Below, piece after piece: positions 43,810 to 52,307 of a stretch of DNA of 64,000 nt (its first letter is position 1; each line of letters begins with the position of its first letter). The notes beneath the pieces were generated by a model. It searched no databases. It had not been told where the DNA came from and was given only the letters and a program-made list of their open reading frames with translations. The DNA lies in NCBI RefSeq assembly GCF_016616425.1, contig NZ_CP067101.1:3906001-3970000 (forward strand). The letters are read 5' to 3'. The DNA comes from Bradyrhizobium diazoefficiens. GTDB taxonomy: Bacteria > Pseudomonadota > Alphaproteobacteria > Rhizobiales > Xanthobacteraceae. The position numbers and the translations under genes were made by a program.

Positions 43810-43924
43810 GTGATCACAAAGATCGTGCTCACAGAAAACATGCTCACTGAGCCATTGTCAACCCTAGTGATCACTCCTTCGGAACATGATCGCACGAATC
43901 GCTAGGCCATACCCATGTGATCAT
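43810..43924. promoter_or_regulatory. Three GTGATCAC-type palindromes upstream of resolvase
   Basis: GTGATCAC at 43810-43817 and 43867-43874 (within AGTGATCACT), and GTGATCAT at 43917-43924. Spacings are 57 and 50 bp. They occupy the upstream region of the resolvase gene, as expected for a res site with three subsites or for an autoregulatory operator cluster. Confidence 0.45.
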
Positions 43925-43929
43925 GTGAG

Positions 43930-44105
43930 GTTCAGTGATTTCAGTATCCGTGTTGTAATCGATTGCCTTCGGCGATTGCAGGATACGGCGGGTATTCGTC
44001 CGACGTTCAGCACGGGCGGGCGGGCCGCTCAACGCTGTTGGCGCGGCATCTAGCTGTTCAAGATAGGCAGGGGATTGCAGCGCAGTTTGTGATTTGCAGT
44101 ATCCG
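43930..44105 (+). repeat. Short repeat family TGTGATTTTCAGTATCCG, copies 4-5
   Basis: Copies at 43930-43950 (GTTCAGTGATTTCAGTATCCG in pieces GTTCAGTGATTT and CAGTATCCG) and 44085-44105, same orientation as copies 1-3. They lie in the 473-bp stretch between the resolvase start and the zinc-ribbon gene, which shows no other gene. Confidence 0.65.
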
Positions 44106-44260
44106 GCCCCCCATTAACCCGGCCAGGTGCGCCCAAGGCGAAGAACCGCTGCGCTGCTCATCGGAGCGTGTTCCGGGACACGCAAAACTTCCTGTCGGGC
44201 AAAAGGAACAGGTGTGCTGCTTTGCACTTGGCATTGTGTCCCGGAAAGATTGGAGGAGTG

Positions 44261-44431
44261 ATGATCATCCATCAGCGCGATCTGCCCACGGAGCAGACGC
44301 AAGATAGTCGGCTGCGCTGCCCAAGTTGCGCAGCCTTTCCACCTCTGACCGAGAAGTTCTTAAACCCAAGGGACGGCAAGACCGTCCGCCTGTACCAATG
44401 CGATTGCGGTGAACACATCTGGCTGGATTGA
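44261..44431 (+). CDS. Small zinc-ribbon protein
   Basis: 56 residues from ATG 44261 (MIIHQRDLPTEQTQDSRLRC), preceded by GGAGG at 44252-44256; GTG 44258 is a same-frame alternative. Four Cys form a ribbon: CPSC near 31-34 and CDC near the end, followed by GEHIWLD. Small zinc ribbons of this type act as transcription-factor-like or nucleic-acid-binding accessory proteins in phages and islands. The frame upstream (to 44168) lacks a start signal. It is the last gene before attR. Between its stop and attR I see no other gene. Confidence 0.65.
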   Translation: MIIHQRDLPTEQTQDSRLRCPSCAAFPPLTEKFLNPRDGKTVRLYQCDCGEHIWLD

Positions 44432-44603
44432 GGCCGCACCCGCTCGCCCCCGCATTATGCGGCGCAGTCGAACACCCCGCCACCGCCCTCATCATTTCGA
44501 ACGCCGGTAGGGTAGGCAGACCCGCCCCGCCACGGGGGTATATCGCTCATCAAAACCGCCCGGCACCGTCTCAGTAGTTTGCCAGAAATTCAGACCGGGC
44601 TGC

Positions 44604-44636
44604 CTCTACACAATCGGCACTCATGTCTCTACACAA
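44604..44636 (+). repeat. Putative integrase arm-type sites near attR
   Basis: Two direct copies of CTCTACACAA at 44604-44613 and 44627-44636, 23 bp apart; the second ends 67 bp before attR. The same 10-mer lies 67 bp inside attL. Confidence 0.5.
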
Positions 44637-44703
44637 GCGCCTGTGTGAATTTAGAAAGATGCTTGTATCGCAAGAACTTACGCCGAATGTTATGGCTCCC
44701 GTT

Positions 44704-44721
44704 ATCCAGCCCGGGGAGCCA
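44704..44721 (+). repeat. attR, 18-bp direct repeat
   Basis: Exact copy of the last 18 bp of tRNA-Asn (37226-37243). Here it is also the right half of an inverted repeat, TGGCTCCC (44693-44700) and GGGAGCCA (44714-44721), 13 bp apart, possibly a pair of core-type integrase sites. Confidence 0.88.
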
Positions 44722-44934
44722 AATCTTGCTGTAAATTCAATAGATTGTGAGCGCGCCTTCATGCGGCGCGGGATCTCGTTGCATTGATTTCTGAACAATG
44801 CGTCCATGATTCCTGTCTGGAATCGCACTCAAGCAGATCTGTGCATGGGCACCGTCACGCCATGCAGGCGGCGCTAAATCGACTCAATTGAAATCAAGCT
44901 TCGACAGCTGCCGGACCTTTGCGGAGCTGATTCC

Positions 44935-45114
44935 ATGCCAGACATCCAGGTCGACCGTTTTCATGTCGCCCCCTCGATTCTGCCGGCTGACATTCCCGAG
45001 CTCAGCGACGATGAATGCCTCGCCTGTCTGGCGCGTGCGGTCGAGACGCCCGATTCGGCACGGCTGGAGGAGGTCGCCGCTCTGATCGGCCGTCTTGCGG
45101 TGGCCATCGAATAA
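44935..45114 (+). CDS. Small conserved-looking hypothetical protein
   Basis: 59 residues from ATG 44935, with GGAG at 44923-44926. It starts MPDIQVDRFHVAPSILPADI and continues with an acidic helix containing two Cys (ECLACLARAVE) and a final helix (LEEVAALIGRLAVAIE). The codon pattern is typical of coding DNA, with GC-rich third positions. Just outside attR and ahead of pcm. No family recognised. Confidence 0.55.
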   Translation: MPDIQVDRFHVAPSILPADIPELSDDECLACLARAVETPDSARLEEVAALIGRLAVAIE

Positions 45115-45251
45115 TCCGTCCCGGCCCTGATGCGGTAAGATGCGGAAGCCTTGGTCCTGCAGGCCAACGGCCGTGTTGCGTTTTGGACGGTCATGCTTCA
45201 AAGATGCCGCGAATTTCGTCCGCGGCATCGTCCGCCTTGCAGGGTTCGCAA

Positions 45252-45914
45252 ATGTCCGGTTTCTCGACCGCGCGCCTCAAAATGGTCGATGGCCAGGTGC
45301 GCACCAGTGACGTCACTGACCGTCGTGTTCTCGATGCCATGCTCACGGTTCCGCGCGAGGCCTTCGTGCCGGCCGACAGGCAGGCGCTGGCTTACCTCGA
45401 TCTCGACCTCGACGTGAGCGAGGGCGCCGGCAAGCGCTTCCTGATCAAGCCTGAGCTGACCGGCAAGCTGCTCCAGGCCGCTGAAATCGGCGCAGACGAC
45501 AACGTGCTGGTGGTCGGCTGCGCCACGGGATACCTCGCTGCGCTGACAGCCAAGCTGGCGCGGCAGGTCACTGCGACGGAGTGCGATTCGGCTCTGGCCG
45601 CGAAGGCCAGGGGTGCCTTCACTGCCCTGGGGCTTGCCAATGTCACCTGCAAGGCCGCGGCCTGCACCGAAGGCGATCCTGGCGCTGCGCCCTATGACGT
45701 GATCATCCTCAATGGCGCTGCCGAGGTGACGCCGAAAGCGCTGCTCGAGCAACTGAAGGAGGGCGGGCGTCTGCTAGGGGTATCCGCCGAATCCAGGCCG
45801 CCGCGGGCCATGATCGTGACCCGCACCCACGGTGAATTCGGCCATCGGACCCTGTTCGACGCCGCCGGCCCGGTCCTGCCCGGGCTGGAACGGGCGGCCG
45901 CTTTCGTCTTCTGA
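45252..45914 (+). CDS. pcm: Protein-L-isoaspartate O-methyltransferase family protein
   Basis: 220-residue SAM-dependent methyltransferase of the PCMT family, which repairs isoaspartyl residues or acts on related targets. From ATG 45252 it begins MSGFSTARLKMVDGQVRTSD, the usual N-terminus of the alphaproteobacterial form encoded next to tolC. The SAM-binding motif I is VLVVGCATGY, followed by VTATECDSALAAKA and DVIILNGAAEVTP. The active-site part (KPELTGKLLQ) is shorter than in E. coli Pcm, so the true substrate may differ. Open frame upstream to 45015 is not coding. Confidence 0.82.
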   Translation: MSGFSTARLKMVDGQVRTSDVTDRRVLDAMLTVPREAFVPADRQALAYLDLDLDVSEGAGKRFLIKPELTGKLLQAAEIGADDNVLVVGCATGYLAALTAKLARQVTATECDSALAAKARGAFTALGLANVTCKAAACTEGDPGAAPYDVIILNGAAEVTPKALLEQLKEGGRLLGVSAESRPPRAMIVTRTHGEFGHRTLFDAAGPVLPGLERAAAFVF

Positions 45915-45990
45915 CGGCCCAAATCCCGCCTGAATCCCGTTCTGAATCAGAAGTGTGGCCGGGATGCTGCACGTGAAGAGTTTCCACCGA

Positions 45991-46010
45991 GAACTACCGT
46001 CAGGTAGTTC
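45991..46010. promoter_or_regulatory. Inverted repeat upstream of tolC
   Basis: GAACTACC, a 4-bp spacer GTCA, then GGTAGTTC: a perfect 8-bp inverted repeat 90 bp before the tolC start and 76 bp after the pcm stop. Either an operator for a TetR-like repressor or a weak terminator of pcm; no T-tract follows. Confidence 0.4.
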
Positions 46011-46100
46011 CGTCGCGCTTGACCGCGTCCTATGTTGCGGCGGGGCAATGACTCCACTGTTGACGGTAACCCAGCTCGCGGGCACGGGCCGGGCGTTAGA

Positions 46101-47504
46101 ATGAACGGAATTTCAGGGATGCATGGGGTGAAGCTCTTCACCGGAGCTGCGGTTTCGGTCCTGTTGCTGGCGCTTGCCGGGCCGACGCCTGCCTTGGCGG
46201 ACACGATCGAGTCCGCGCTGGTGCGCGCCTATCAGAACAATCCGCAGCTCAACGCACAGCGCGCCCAGGTGCGCTCGACTGATGAAAACGTGCCTCAGGC
46301 GCTGTCGGGCTATCGCCCCAAGGTCTCGCTGACGGCGAGCGGTGGCTATCAGTACTCGGACTTCAAGAGTGCCCCCACCAGCGATCCGATCAACGGTACC
46401 GGCCGGCCGCGCAGTGTGAATCTGACCGCTTCCCAGACACTCTACAACGGTAACCAGACTGCGAACAGGACGCGCGCCGCGGAGAGTCAGGTGTCCGGCT
46501 CCCGCGAAGCGCTGCGCAGCCTCGATCAAAGCGTGCTGCTTCAGGCCGCCACGACCTACATGGATTATCTGCGCGACGCGGCCACGCTCGAAGTCCAGCG
46601 CAGCAACGTACGGGTGCTCGAGCAGACGCTCAAGCAAACCCGTGACCGGTTCAATGTAGGCGAAGTGACACGCACCGACGTTGCGCAATCGGAAGCACAG
46701 CTGGCGGCCGGCAGGACGCAGGCCCTTACCGCGGAAGCAAATCTCACCACGACGCGCGCGAACTTCCGCCGCATCATTGGCAACGAGCCAACGAACCTTG
46801 CGCCAGGCTCGCCGGTCGACCGTTTCCTGCCTGCGACGCTCGCCGCTGCCGTCGAACTCGGCCTGGTGGAACATCCCAACGTCACGGCCGCAATGTTCGG
46901 CATCGACGTCAATTACTTGCAGGTCAAGGTCGCCGAGGGCGCGCTGCTGCCGACGGTCTCCCTGCAGGCGGCCGTAAGCCAATCTTACGAACAGTCTTTG
47001 ATTCAGTACCGCGCGTTCAACGCGTCCGCGATCGCGCAGGTCTCGGTGCCGATCTATCAGGGCGGTGGTGAATATTCGTTGATTCGCCAATCCAAGGAAA
47101 ACCTGGCGCAGCAACGTCTCAACCTCGAAACGACGCGGGACCAGACCCGCGCAACCATTGTGCAATGGTGGGGCTCGTTGCAGGCCGGCAAGGCGCAGGT
47201 GCAGTCCGCGCAGGCGCAGGTCGCGGCGTCCGAGATCGCGCTGAACGGCGTACGCGAGGAAGCCAAGGCCGGTCAGCGCACCACGCTCGACGTCCTCAAC
47301 GCGCAGCAGGCGCTGGTCAATGCGCGCGTTGCGCTGGTGACCGCGCAGCACGATCGGGTCGTTGCATCCTATAACGTCCTTGCTGCCGTCGGCCGTCTCG
47401 CACCGCAGGTGCTCGGTCTCCACACCACTGTCTACGATCCCAGCGTTCACTACCATCAGGTCCGCGACAGCTGGGCCGGCGTGCGCACGCCTGACGGACG
47501 GTGA
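46101..47504 (+). CDS. tolC: TolC-family outer-membrane channel
   Basis: 467 residues from ATG 46101. The signal peptide (VKLFTGAAVSVLLLALAGP) ends at ALA before DTIESALVRAYQNNPQLN, the conserved TolC start. Two OEP repeats follow with QTLYNGNQTANRTRAAES, TYMDYLRDAATLEVQRSNV and VPIYQGGGEYSLIRQSKENL. It forms the exit duct for type I secretion and efflux. This is distinct from the NodT-type lipoprotein channel at 21566. The frame opens at 46032, but the preceding residues are atypical. A strong hairpin follows the gene. Confidence 0.92.
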   Translation: MNGISGMHGVKLFTGAAVSVLLLALAGPTPALADTIESALVRAYQNNPQLNAQRAQVRSTDENVPQALSGYRPKVSLTASGGYQYSDFKSAPTSDPINGTGRPRSVNLTASQTLYNGNQTANRTRAAESQVSGSREALRSLDQSVLLQAATTYMDYLRDAATLEVQRSNVRVLEQTLKQTRDRFNVGEVTRTDVAQSEAQLAAGRTQALTAEANLTTTRANFRRIIGNEPTNLAPGSPVDRFLPATLAAAVELGLVEHPNVTAAMFGIDVNYLQVKVAEGALLPTVSLQAAVSQSYEQSLIQYRAFNASAIAQVSVPIYQGGGEYSLIRQSKENLAQQRLNLETTRDQTRATIVQWWGSLQAGKAQVQSAQAQVAASEIALNGVREEAKAGQRTTLDVLNAQQALVNARVALVTAQHDRVVASYNVLAAVGRLAPQVLGLHTTVYDPSVHYHQVRDSWAGVRTPDGR

Positions 47505-47518
47505 TTCCCCGTAGTCGT

Positions 47519-47552
47519 CCGATCGGCCTCGCGAATAGCCGAGGCCGATCGG
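47519..47552 (+). terminator. Terminator after tolC
   Basis: CCGATCGGCCTCG (47519-47531) and CGAGGCCGATCGG (47540-47552) form a perfect 13-bp stem with an 8-nt loop, followed by CACTTTGCTTG. No long T-tract, but the stem is very strong. Confidence 0.6.
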
Positions 47553-47809
47553 CACTTTGCTTGCAATCGTCAAAATCCCTGACATAGCCTTGTCAAGACA
47601 ATGCAGGTCGATTCGTCCTGCATTGATGCTGTGTGCGTAAAGCTTGAGTGCCGGGGGCAGGGGCGCACCGCTGCACGTTGAGCCGTGATCTGGGGACAAG
47701 TCGGGCTGCCGCGACGAAAATGTCGGGCCACTCGTTGCGGAACCGGCCAATCCTGTCGTGCTTGGTGTAAAACAACGCATGCGAGGGCGTTGATGATGTG
47801 GAGTCGGAG

Positions 47810-48568
47810 ATGACGCAGCCTGCAAAGGTCACAGAACCCTCGATGGAGGAGATTCTGGCCTCGATCCGGCGCATCATTGCCGACGATGAGGCCAAGCCGC
47901 CGCCGGCTGAGACCGCCAAGCCCGAGAAAGCTGCCGCGCCCGCCGCGCCGCCCAAGCCGCAGGCAGTGAACGACAGTCCGCCATCCAAGGTCGCACCGGC
48001 CAAACCGGCCGCCGAGAAGCCAGCTCCACCCCCGGCCGCAAAGCCGGCCCCGCCGCCCGCACCTGCGGTGGATGCATCACCAAACAGCCAGGACGACATC
48101 GACGCGCTGCTGGCAGGGCTCGATGCGGCCACGCCTGCGCCCGAGGTTCGCGCGCCCGAGCCGGAGCAGGAGCCTGAGCCCGATGTGCTCGAATTGACCG
48201 ATGAGATGGCGATGGATCCGCCTCCGCCACCGAGCTTCCGCAAGGTCGAGCCTCGCGACGATCTCGAATTCGCCGAATCGCCGCCGCCGCGTCCAACGCC
48301 GCCACCGTCCCATGCACCGGTGGACTTCGATGCCCCGCCGCTGCCGCCGCAGCAGCCCATGCTCGCGCAGTCGACGGTCTCGGCGGTCGAATCCGCCTTC
48401 AACTCCCTGGCCCATACGGTGCTCAGCAGCAATGCACGGACATTGGAGGATCTGGTCAAGGAGATGCTGCGTCCGATGCTGAAATCCTGGCTCGACGACA
48501 ACCTGCCGGGCCTTGTTGAACGCATCGTGAAGGCCGAAATCGAGCGGGTCTCGCGCGGCGGCCGCTGA
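47810..48568 (+). CDS. popZ: PopZ-type polar organising protein (DUF2497)
   Basis: 252 residues from ATG 47810, with GGAG at 47800-47803; a GTG at 47798 is in frame. The N-terminal helix reads EPSMEEILASIRRIIADDEA. A long Pro/Ala/Glu-rich disordered linker (about 30-180) follows, then the oligomerisation region at the C-terminus (LEDLVKEMLRPMLKSWLDDN, LPGLVERIVKAEIERVSR). This is the PopZ architecture; in Caulobacter PopZ anchors the chromosome partition complex at the pole. The linker is longer than in Caulobacter. valS follows 127 bp later. Confidence 0.9.
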   Translation: MTQPAKVTEPSMEEILASIRRIIADDEAKPPPAETAKPEKAAAPAAPPKPQAVNDSPPSKVAPAKPAAEKPAPPPAAKPAPPPAPAVDASPNSQDDIDALLAGLDAATPAPEVRAPEPEQEPEPDVLELTDEMAMDPPPPPSFRKVEPRDDLEFAESPPPRPTPPPSHAPVDFDAPPLPPQQPMLAQSTVSAVESAFNSLAHTVLSSNARTLEDLVKEMLRPMLKSWLDDNLPGLVERIVKAEIERVSRGGR

Positions 48569-48695
48569 GTCGGGCGGCGCGGCCCCGATAAAGCCCTGCT
48601 CCTGGGGCATATTCGGCCTGCGGACGGGCGGGAAGCCCGTTTGCTGCCGAGCTTCCCGTTGACTTGACCCGCACACGCGGCTTTCTAGCAGCCCC

Positions 48696-51572
48696 ATGAT
48701 CGAGAAAAATTACCAGCCCGCCGATATCGAAACCCGCATGTCCGTTGTGTGGGAGGACAGCCTCGCTTTCAAGGCCGGCCGCCCCGACCGCCGCGACGCC
48801 GTGCCATTTACCATCGTGATCCCGCCGCCGAACGTGACGGGCTCCCTGCACATGGGCCACGCCCTCAACAATACGCTCCAGGACATCCTGTGCCGGTTCG
48901 AACGCATGCGCGGCCGCGATGTGCTGTGGCAGCCCGGCACCGACCATGCCGGCATCGCCACGCAGATGGTGGTCGAGCGGCAGCTGACGGAACGCCAGCA
49001 GCCCGCCCGCCGCGAGATGGGCCGCGAAAAATTCCTGGAGCGAGTCTGGCAGTGGAAAGCCGAGAGCGGCGACACCATCACCAACCAGCTCAAGCGGCTC
49101 GGCGCTTCCTGCGACTGGTCGCGCGAGCGCTTCACGATGGACGAGGGCCTGTCGAAAGCCGTCGTCAAGGTGTTCGTCGAACTGCACCGCGCCGGGCTGA
49201 TCTACAAGGACAAGCGGCTGGTGAACTGGGACACCAAGCTGCTCACCGCGATCTCGGATCTCGAGGTGCAGCAGACCGAGGTCAAGGGCAGCCTCTGGTA
49301 CCTGCGCTACCCGATCGAGGGCAAGACGTTCGACCCTGAGGATCCCTCGAGCTTCATCGTCGTCGCCACCACGCGCCCCGAGACCATGCTCGGCGATACC
49401 GGCGTTGCCGTGCATCCCGAGGACGAGCGCTATCAGAAGCTGGTCGGCACGAACGTGGTCCTGCCGCTGGTCGGGCGCAAGATTGCGATCGTCGCCGATG
49501 ACTATTCCGATCCGGAGAAGGGCTCGGGCGCGGTCAAGGTGACGCCGGCGCACGACTTCAACGACTTCGAGGTCGGCAACCGTCACGGCCTGCGCCGCAT
49601 CAGCGTGCTCGACAGGGAAGGTTGCCTCGATCTCCTCGACAACGAGGACTATCTGCGCGACCTGCCGGAAGGCGCCGCGCAGTTCGCCGAGGAATTCCAC
49701 AAGGTCGATCGCTTCGTCGCGCGCAAGCGCATCGTCGAGCGGCTGGAATCGTTCGGCTTCGTCGAGCGGATCGAGCCGCACACCCACATGGTGCCGCATG
49801 GCGATCGCTCGAACAGCGTGATCGAGCCGTACCTGACTGACCAGTGGTACGTCGACGCCAAGACGCTCGCAAAACCCGCGATCGCGGCGGTGCGGTCGGG
49901 CGAAACCTCCTTCGTGCCGCAGAACTGGGAAAAGACCTATTTCGAGTGGATGGAGAACATCCAGCCCTGGTGCATCTCGCGCCAGCTCTGGTGGGGCCAC
50001 CAGATCCCGGCCTGGTACGGTCCCGACGGCAAGGTGTTCGTCGCCGAGACCGAGGAGGAGGCCGTCAGCCAAGCGCTCGGCTATTATGTCGAGCAGGAGG
50101 TCATCACGGTCGAGCAGGGCCGCGAGATGGCGCTCGACCGCACCAAGCGCGAAGGCTTCATCACCCGCGACGAGGACGTGCTCGACACCTGGTTCTCCTC
50201 GGCGCTGTGGCCGTTCTCGACGCTCGGCTGGCCGGACGACACGCCGGAGGTGCAGCGCTACTACCCGACCAACGTGCTGGTGACCGGCTTCGATATCATC
50301 TTTTTCTGGGTCGCCCGGATGATGATGATGGGCCTGCACTTCATGAAGGAGGTGCCGTTCTCGACCATCTACATCCACGCCCTCGTTCGTGACGAGAAGG
50401 GCGCCAAGATGTCGAAGTCGAAGGGCAACGTCATCGATCCGCTCAACCTGATCGACGAATACGGCGCGGATGCGCTGCGCTTCACGCTCGCCGCGATGGC
50501 GGCGCAGGGCCGCGACATCAAGCTCGCCACCAGCCGCGTCGAGGGCTACCGTAATTTCGCGACCAAGCTCTGGAATGCATCCCGCTTTGCGGAAATGAAC
50601 CACTGCGCCGTGCCCGACGGTTTCGAGCCGGCGAAAGCGCAGCAGACACTGAACCGCTGGATCGCGCATGAAACGGCACACACCACGTGCGAGGTGACCG
50701 AGGCCATCGAAGCCTACCGCTTCAATGACGCCGCAGGCAGCGTCTATCGCTTCGTCTGGAACGTCTATTGCGACTGGTATGTCGAGCTCGCCAAGCCCGT
50801 GCTGCTCGGCCCGGACGGCCCCGCCAAGGACGAGACCCGCGCCATGATCGCCTGGGCGCGCGACGAGATCCTGAAGCTGCTGCATCCCTTCATGCCCTTC
50901 ATCACCGAGGAGCTGTGGGAGGTGACGGCGAAGCGCGAGGGTCTGCTCGCGCTGGCACCGTGGCCGCTGAAGCCGGCTCAGCCTTCGCCGGAGCAACTCG
51001 CGATGCTCGCCGCAGCCGCCGGGCCGACCGATCCCCTGATCTCGCCGGCGCTGGTCATGCCGATCTTCGACCATGTCGATTTCACCGACCCCAAGGCGGA
51101 GGCCGAGATCGGCTGGGTGATCGACCTCATCACCCAGATCCGCTCGGTGCGCGCCGAGATGAACATCCCGCCGGCGACGCTGACCGCGCTGGTGCTCGCG
51201 GGCGCCTCGGCAGAGACGAGGGAACGCGCGCCGCGCTGGACCGACGTGATCAAGCGCATGGCGCGGCTGTCGGACATCTCCTTTGCCGATCGCGCGCCCG
51301 ACGGTGCGGTCCAGTTGCTGGTGCGCGGCGAGGTGGCCGCGCTGCCGCTCAAGGGCGTGATCGACGTTGCCGCCGAGCGTACGCGTCTCGACAAGGAGAT
51401 CGGCAAGGCCGACGCCGACATCAAGCGCGCCGAGTCCAAGCTGGCGAACGAGAAGTTCGTCGCCAACGCGGCCGAGGAGGTCGTCGAGGAGGAGCGCGAA
51501 AAGCGCGAGGCTGCGCTGGCGCGCAAGGCCAAGCTGCTCGAAGCCGTGGAGCGCCTGAAGCAGGCCTCTTAG
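48696..51572 (+). CDS. valS: Valine--tRNA ligase
   Basis: 958-residue class I aminoacyl-tRNA synthetase. The HIGH motif is HMGH at 52-55, after PPPNVTGSL; the KMSKS loop is at 571-575 (KMSKSKGNVIDP). The editing domain contains TTRPETMLGDTGVAVHPED, the anticodon-binding domain follows at about 640-810, and the C-terminus is the ValS coiled coil (ADADIKRAESKLANEKFV). Length is typical. It ends 2 bp before the convergent DNA glycosylase gene. Confidence 0.97.
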   Translation: MIEKNYQPADIETRMSVVWEDSLAFKAGRPDRRDAVPFTIVIPPPNVTGSLHMGHALNNTLQDILCRFERMRGRDVLWQPGTDHAGIATQMVVERQLTERQQPARREMGREKFLERVWQWKAESGDTITNQLKRLGASCDWSRERFTMDEGLSKAVVKVFVELHRAGLIYKDKRLVNWDTKLLTAISDLEVQQTEVKGSLWYLRYPIEGKTFDPEDPSSFIVVATTRPETMLGDTGVAVHPEDERYQKLVGTNVVLPLVGRKIAIVADDYSDPEKGSGAVKVTPAHDFNDFEVGNRHGLRRISVLDREGCLDLLDNEDYLRDLPEGAAQFAEEFHKVDRFVARKRIVERLESFGFVERIEPHTHMVPHGDRSNSVIEPYLTDQWYVDAKTLAKPAIAAVRSGETSFVPQNWEKTYFEWMENIQPWCISRQLWWGHQIPAWYGPDGKVFVAETEEEAVSQALGYYVEQEVITVEQGREMALDRTKREGFITRDEDVLDTWFSSALWPFSTLGWPDDTPEVQRYYPTNVLVTGFDIIFFWVARMMMMGLHFMKEVPFSTIYIHALVRDEKGAKMSKSKGNVIDPLNLIDEYGADALRFTLAAMAAQGRDIKLATSRVEGYRNFATKLWNASRFAEMNHCAVPDGFEPAKAQQTLNRWIAHETAHTTCEVTEAIEAYRFNDAAGSVYRFVWNVYCDWYVELAKPVLLGPDGPAKDETRAMIAWARDEILKLLHPFMPFITEELWEVTAKREGLLALAPWPLKPAQPSPEQLAMLAAAAGPTDPLISPALVMPIFDHVDFTDPKAEAEIGWVIDLITQIRSVRAEMNIPPATLTALVLAGASAETRERAPRWTDVIKRMARLSDISFADRAPDGAVQLLVRGEVAALPLKGVIDVAAERTRLDKEIGKADADIKRAESKLANEKFVANAAEEVVEEEREKREAALARKAKLLEAVERLKQAS

Positions 51573-51574
51573 GC

Positions 51575-52177
51575 CTATTTCGGGAACGGCTTGCTGAGAA
51601 ACTTGGAGCCCATGACGCCGTAACGCCAGGGCAGCTCGACCGCCTTGGTGATGCCGATCCGGATGCCGGCTGCGACCTCGACGTCCTCGGTCCGCGCATG
51701 CAGCGCGATCGGCGGCCGGTCCAGCGGCAGGGCGTTGTGTGCGATGGTGATCCCGAGCGCTTCGGTCAGCTTGCCTGGGCCCGAGCACAGCGCCTGCAAA
51801 TCCTGGAGGTGACGGCGACGGCGCATGGCCGCGATCCCATGCGTTGGCTCCAGCGCGCGGATCAGTACGGCGCTGGCAGAGCCTTCGTCCTCGCAGACGA
51901 AGTTCACGCACCAGTGGATGCCGTAGGAGCGATAGACATAGGCAAAGCCGGGCGGGCCGAACATCACCTGGTTCCGCGGCGTCGGCCCGTTGTAGGAGTG
52001 CGCCGCCGGGTCGGTATGATGATAGGCCTCGACCTCGACGATGATGCCGCCGACGCCGTCGACCAGCATCGTCGCGCCGATCAGGTCGGGCGCAACCTTG
52101 TGGACGCTGCGACCGAAAAACGCGCGCTTCAGCGGCTTGCCGAGCCGCGGGGTGGAGGCCTTCGAGGTTGGAGCCAT
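51575..52177 (-). CDS. 3-methyladenine DNA glycosylase (AAG/MPG family)
   Basis: 200-residue base-excision repair enzyme that removes alkylated purines. It carries [20 protein letters not shown] with the catalytic Glu (in EVEAY), [20 protein letters not shown] and [13 protein letters not shown], the family's DNA-binding and active-site segments. The start ATG 52177 gives [20 protein letters not shown]. Convergent with valS, divergent from lipA with 130 bp between. Confidence 0.9.
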   Translation of the reverse strand: MAPTSKASTPRLGKPLKRAFFGRSVHKVAPDLIGATMLVDGVGGIIVEVEAYHHTDPAAHSYNGPTPRNQVMFGPPGFAYVYRSYGIHWCVNFVCEDEGSASAVLIRALEPTHGIAAMRRRRHLQDLQALCSGPGKLTEALGITIAHNALPLDRPPIALHARTEDVEVAAGIRIGITKAVELPWRYGVMGSKFLSKPFPK

Positions 52178-52307
52178 TCGAGGTGAGAATCGCCAGAGGA
52201 CAGAACAGGATATTGCCCATATCTGCCATGTTCCCTGAAGCGGGGCGAGCCGGGTTGCGATGCTTGGCCAGACCGACTAGGTAGGACCTGAACAGACCGG
52301 ACACCCC

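Larger units (their letters stand above)
37226..44721. mobile_element. tRNA-Asn-associated integrative island, 7.5 kb
   Basis: DNA between two exact 18-bp copies of the tRNA-Asn 3' end. It holds a tyrosine integrase immediately inside the left end, a six-gene minus-strand operon, a serine resolvase, a zinc-ribbon peptide and short repeat families near both ends. The tRNA remains complete at the left boundary. No capsid, tail, terminase, conjugation, restriction or resistance gene is recognisable. Several kilobases are non-coding or lower in GC by eye than the flanks. It could be a satellite element mobilised by another phage or element, or a decayed prophage. Confidence 0.85.

Noticed and set aside
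42811..44105. CRISPR array
   Set aside because: The repeats are few, irregularly spaced and imperfect, with no cas genes nearby.
44571..44828. 85-codon minus-strand ORF spanning attR
   Set aside because: Crosses the junction, contains the tRNA fragment in a meaningless frame, no start signal.
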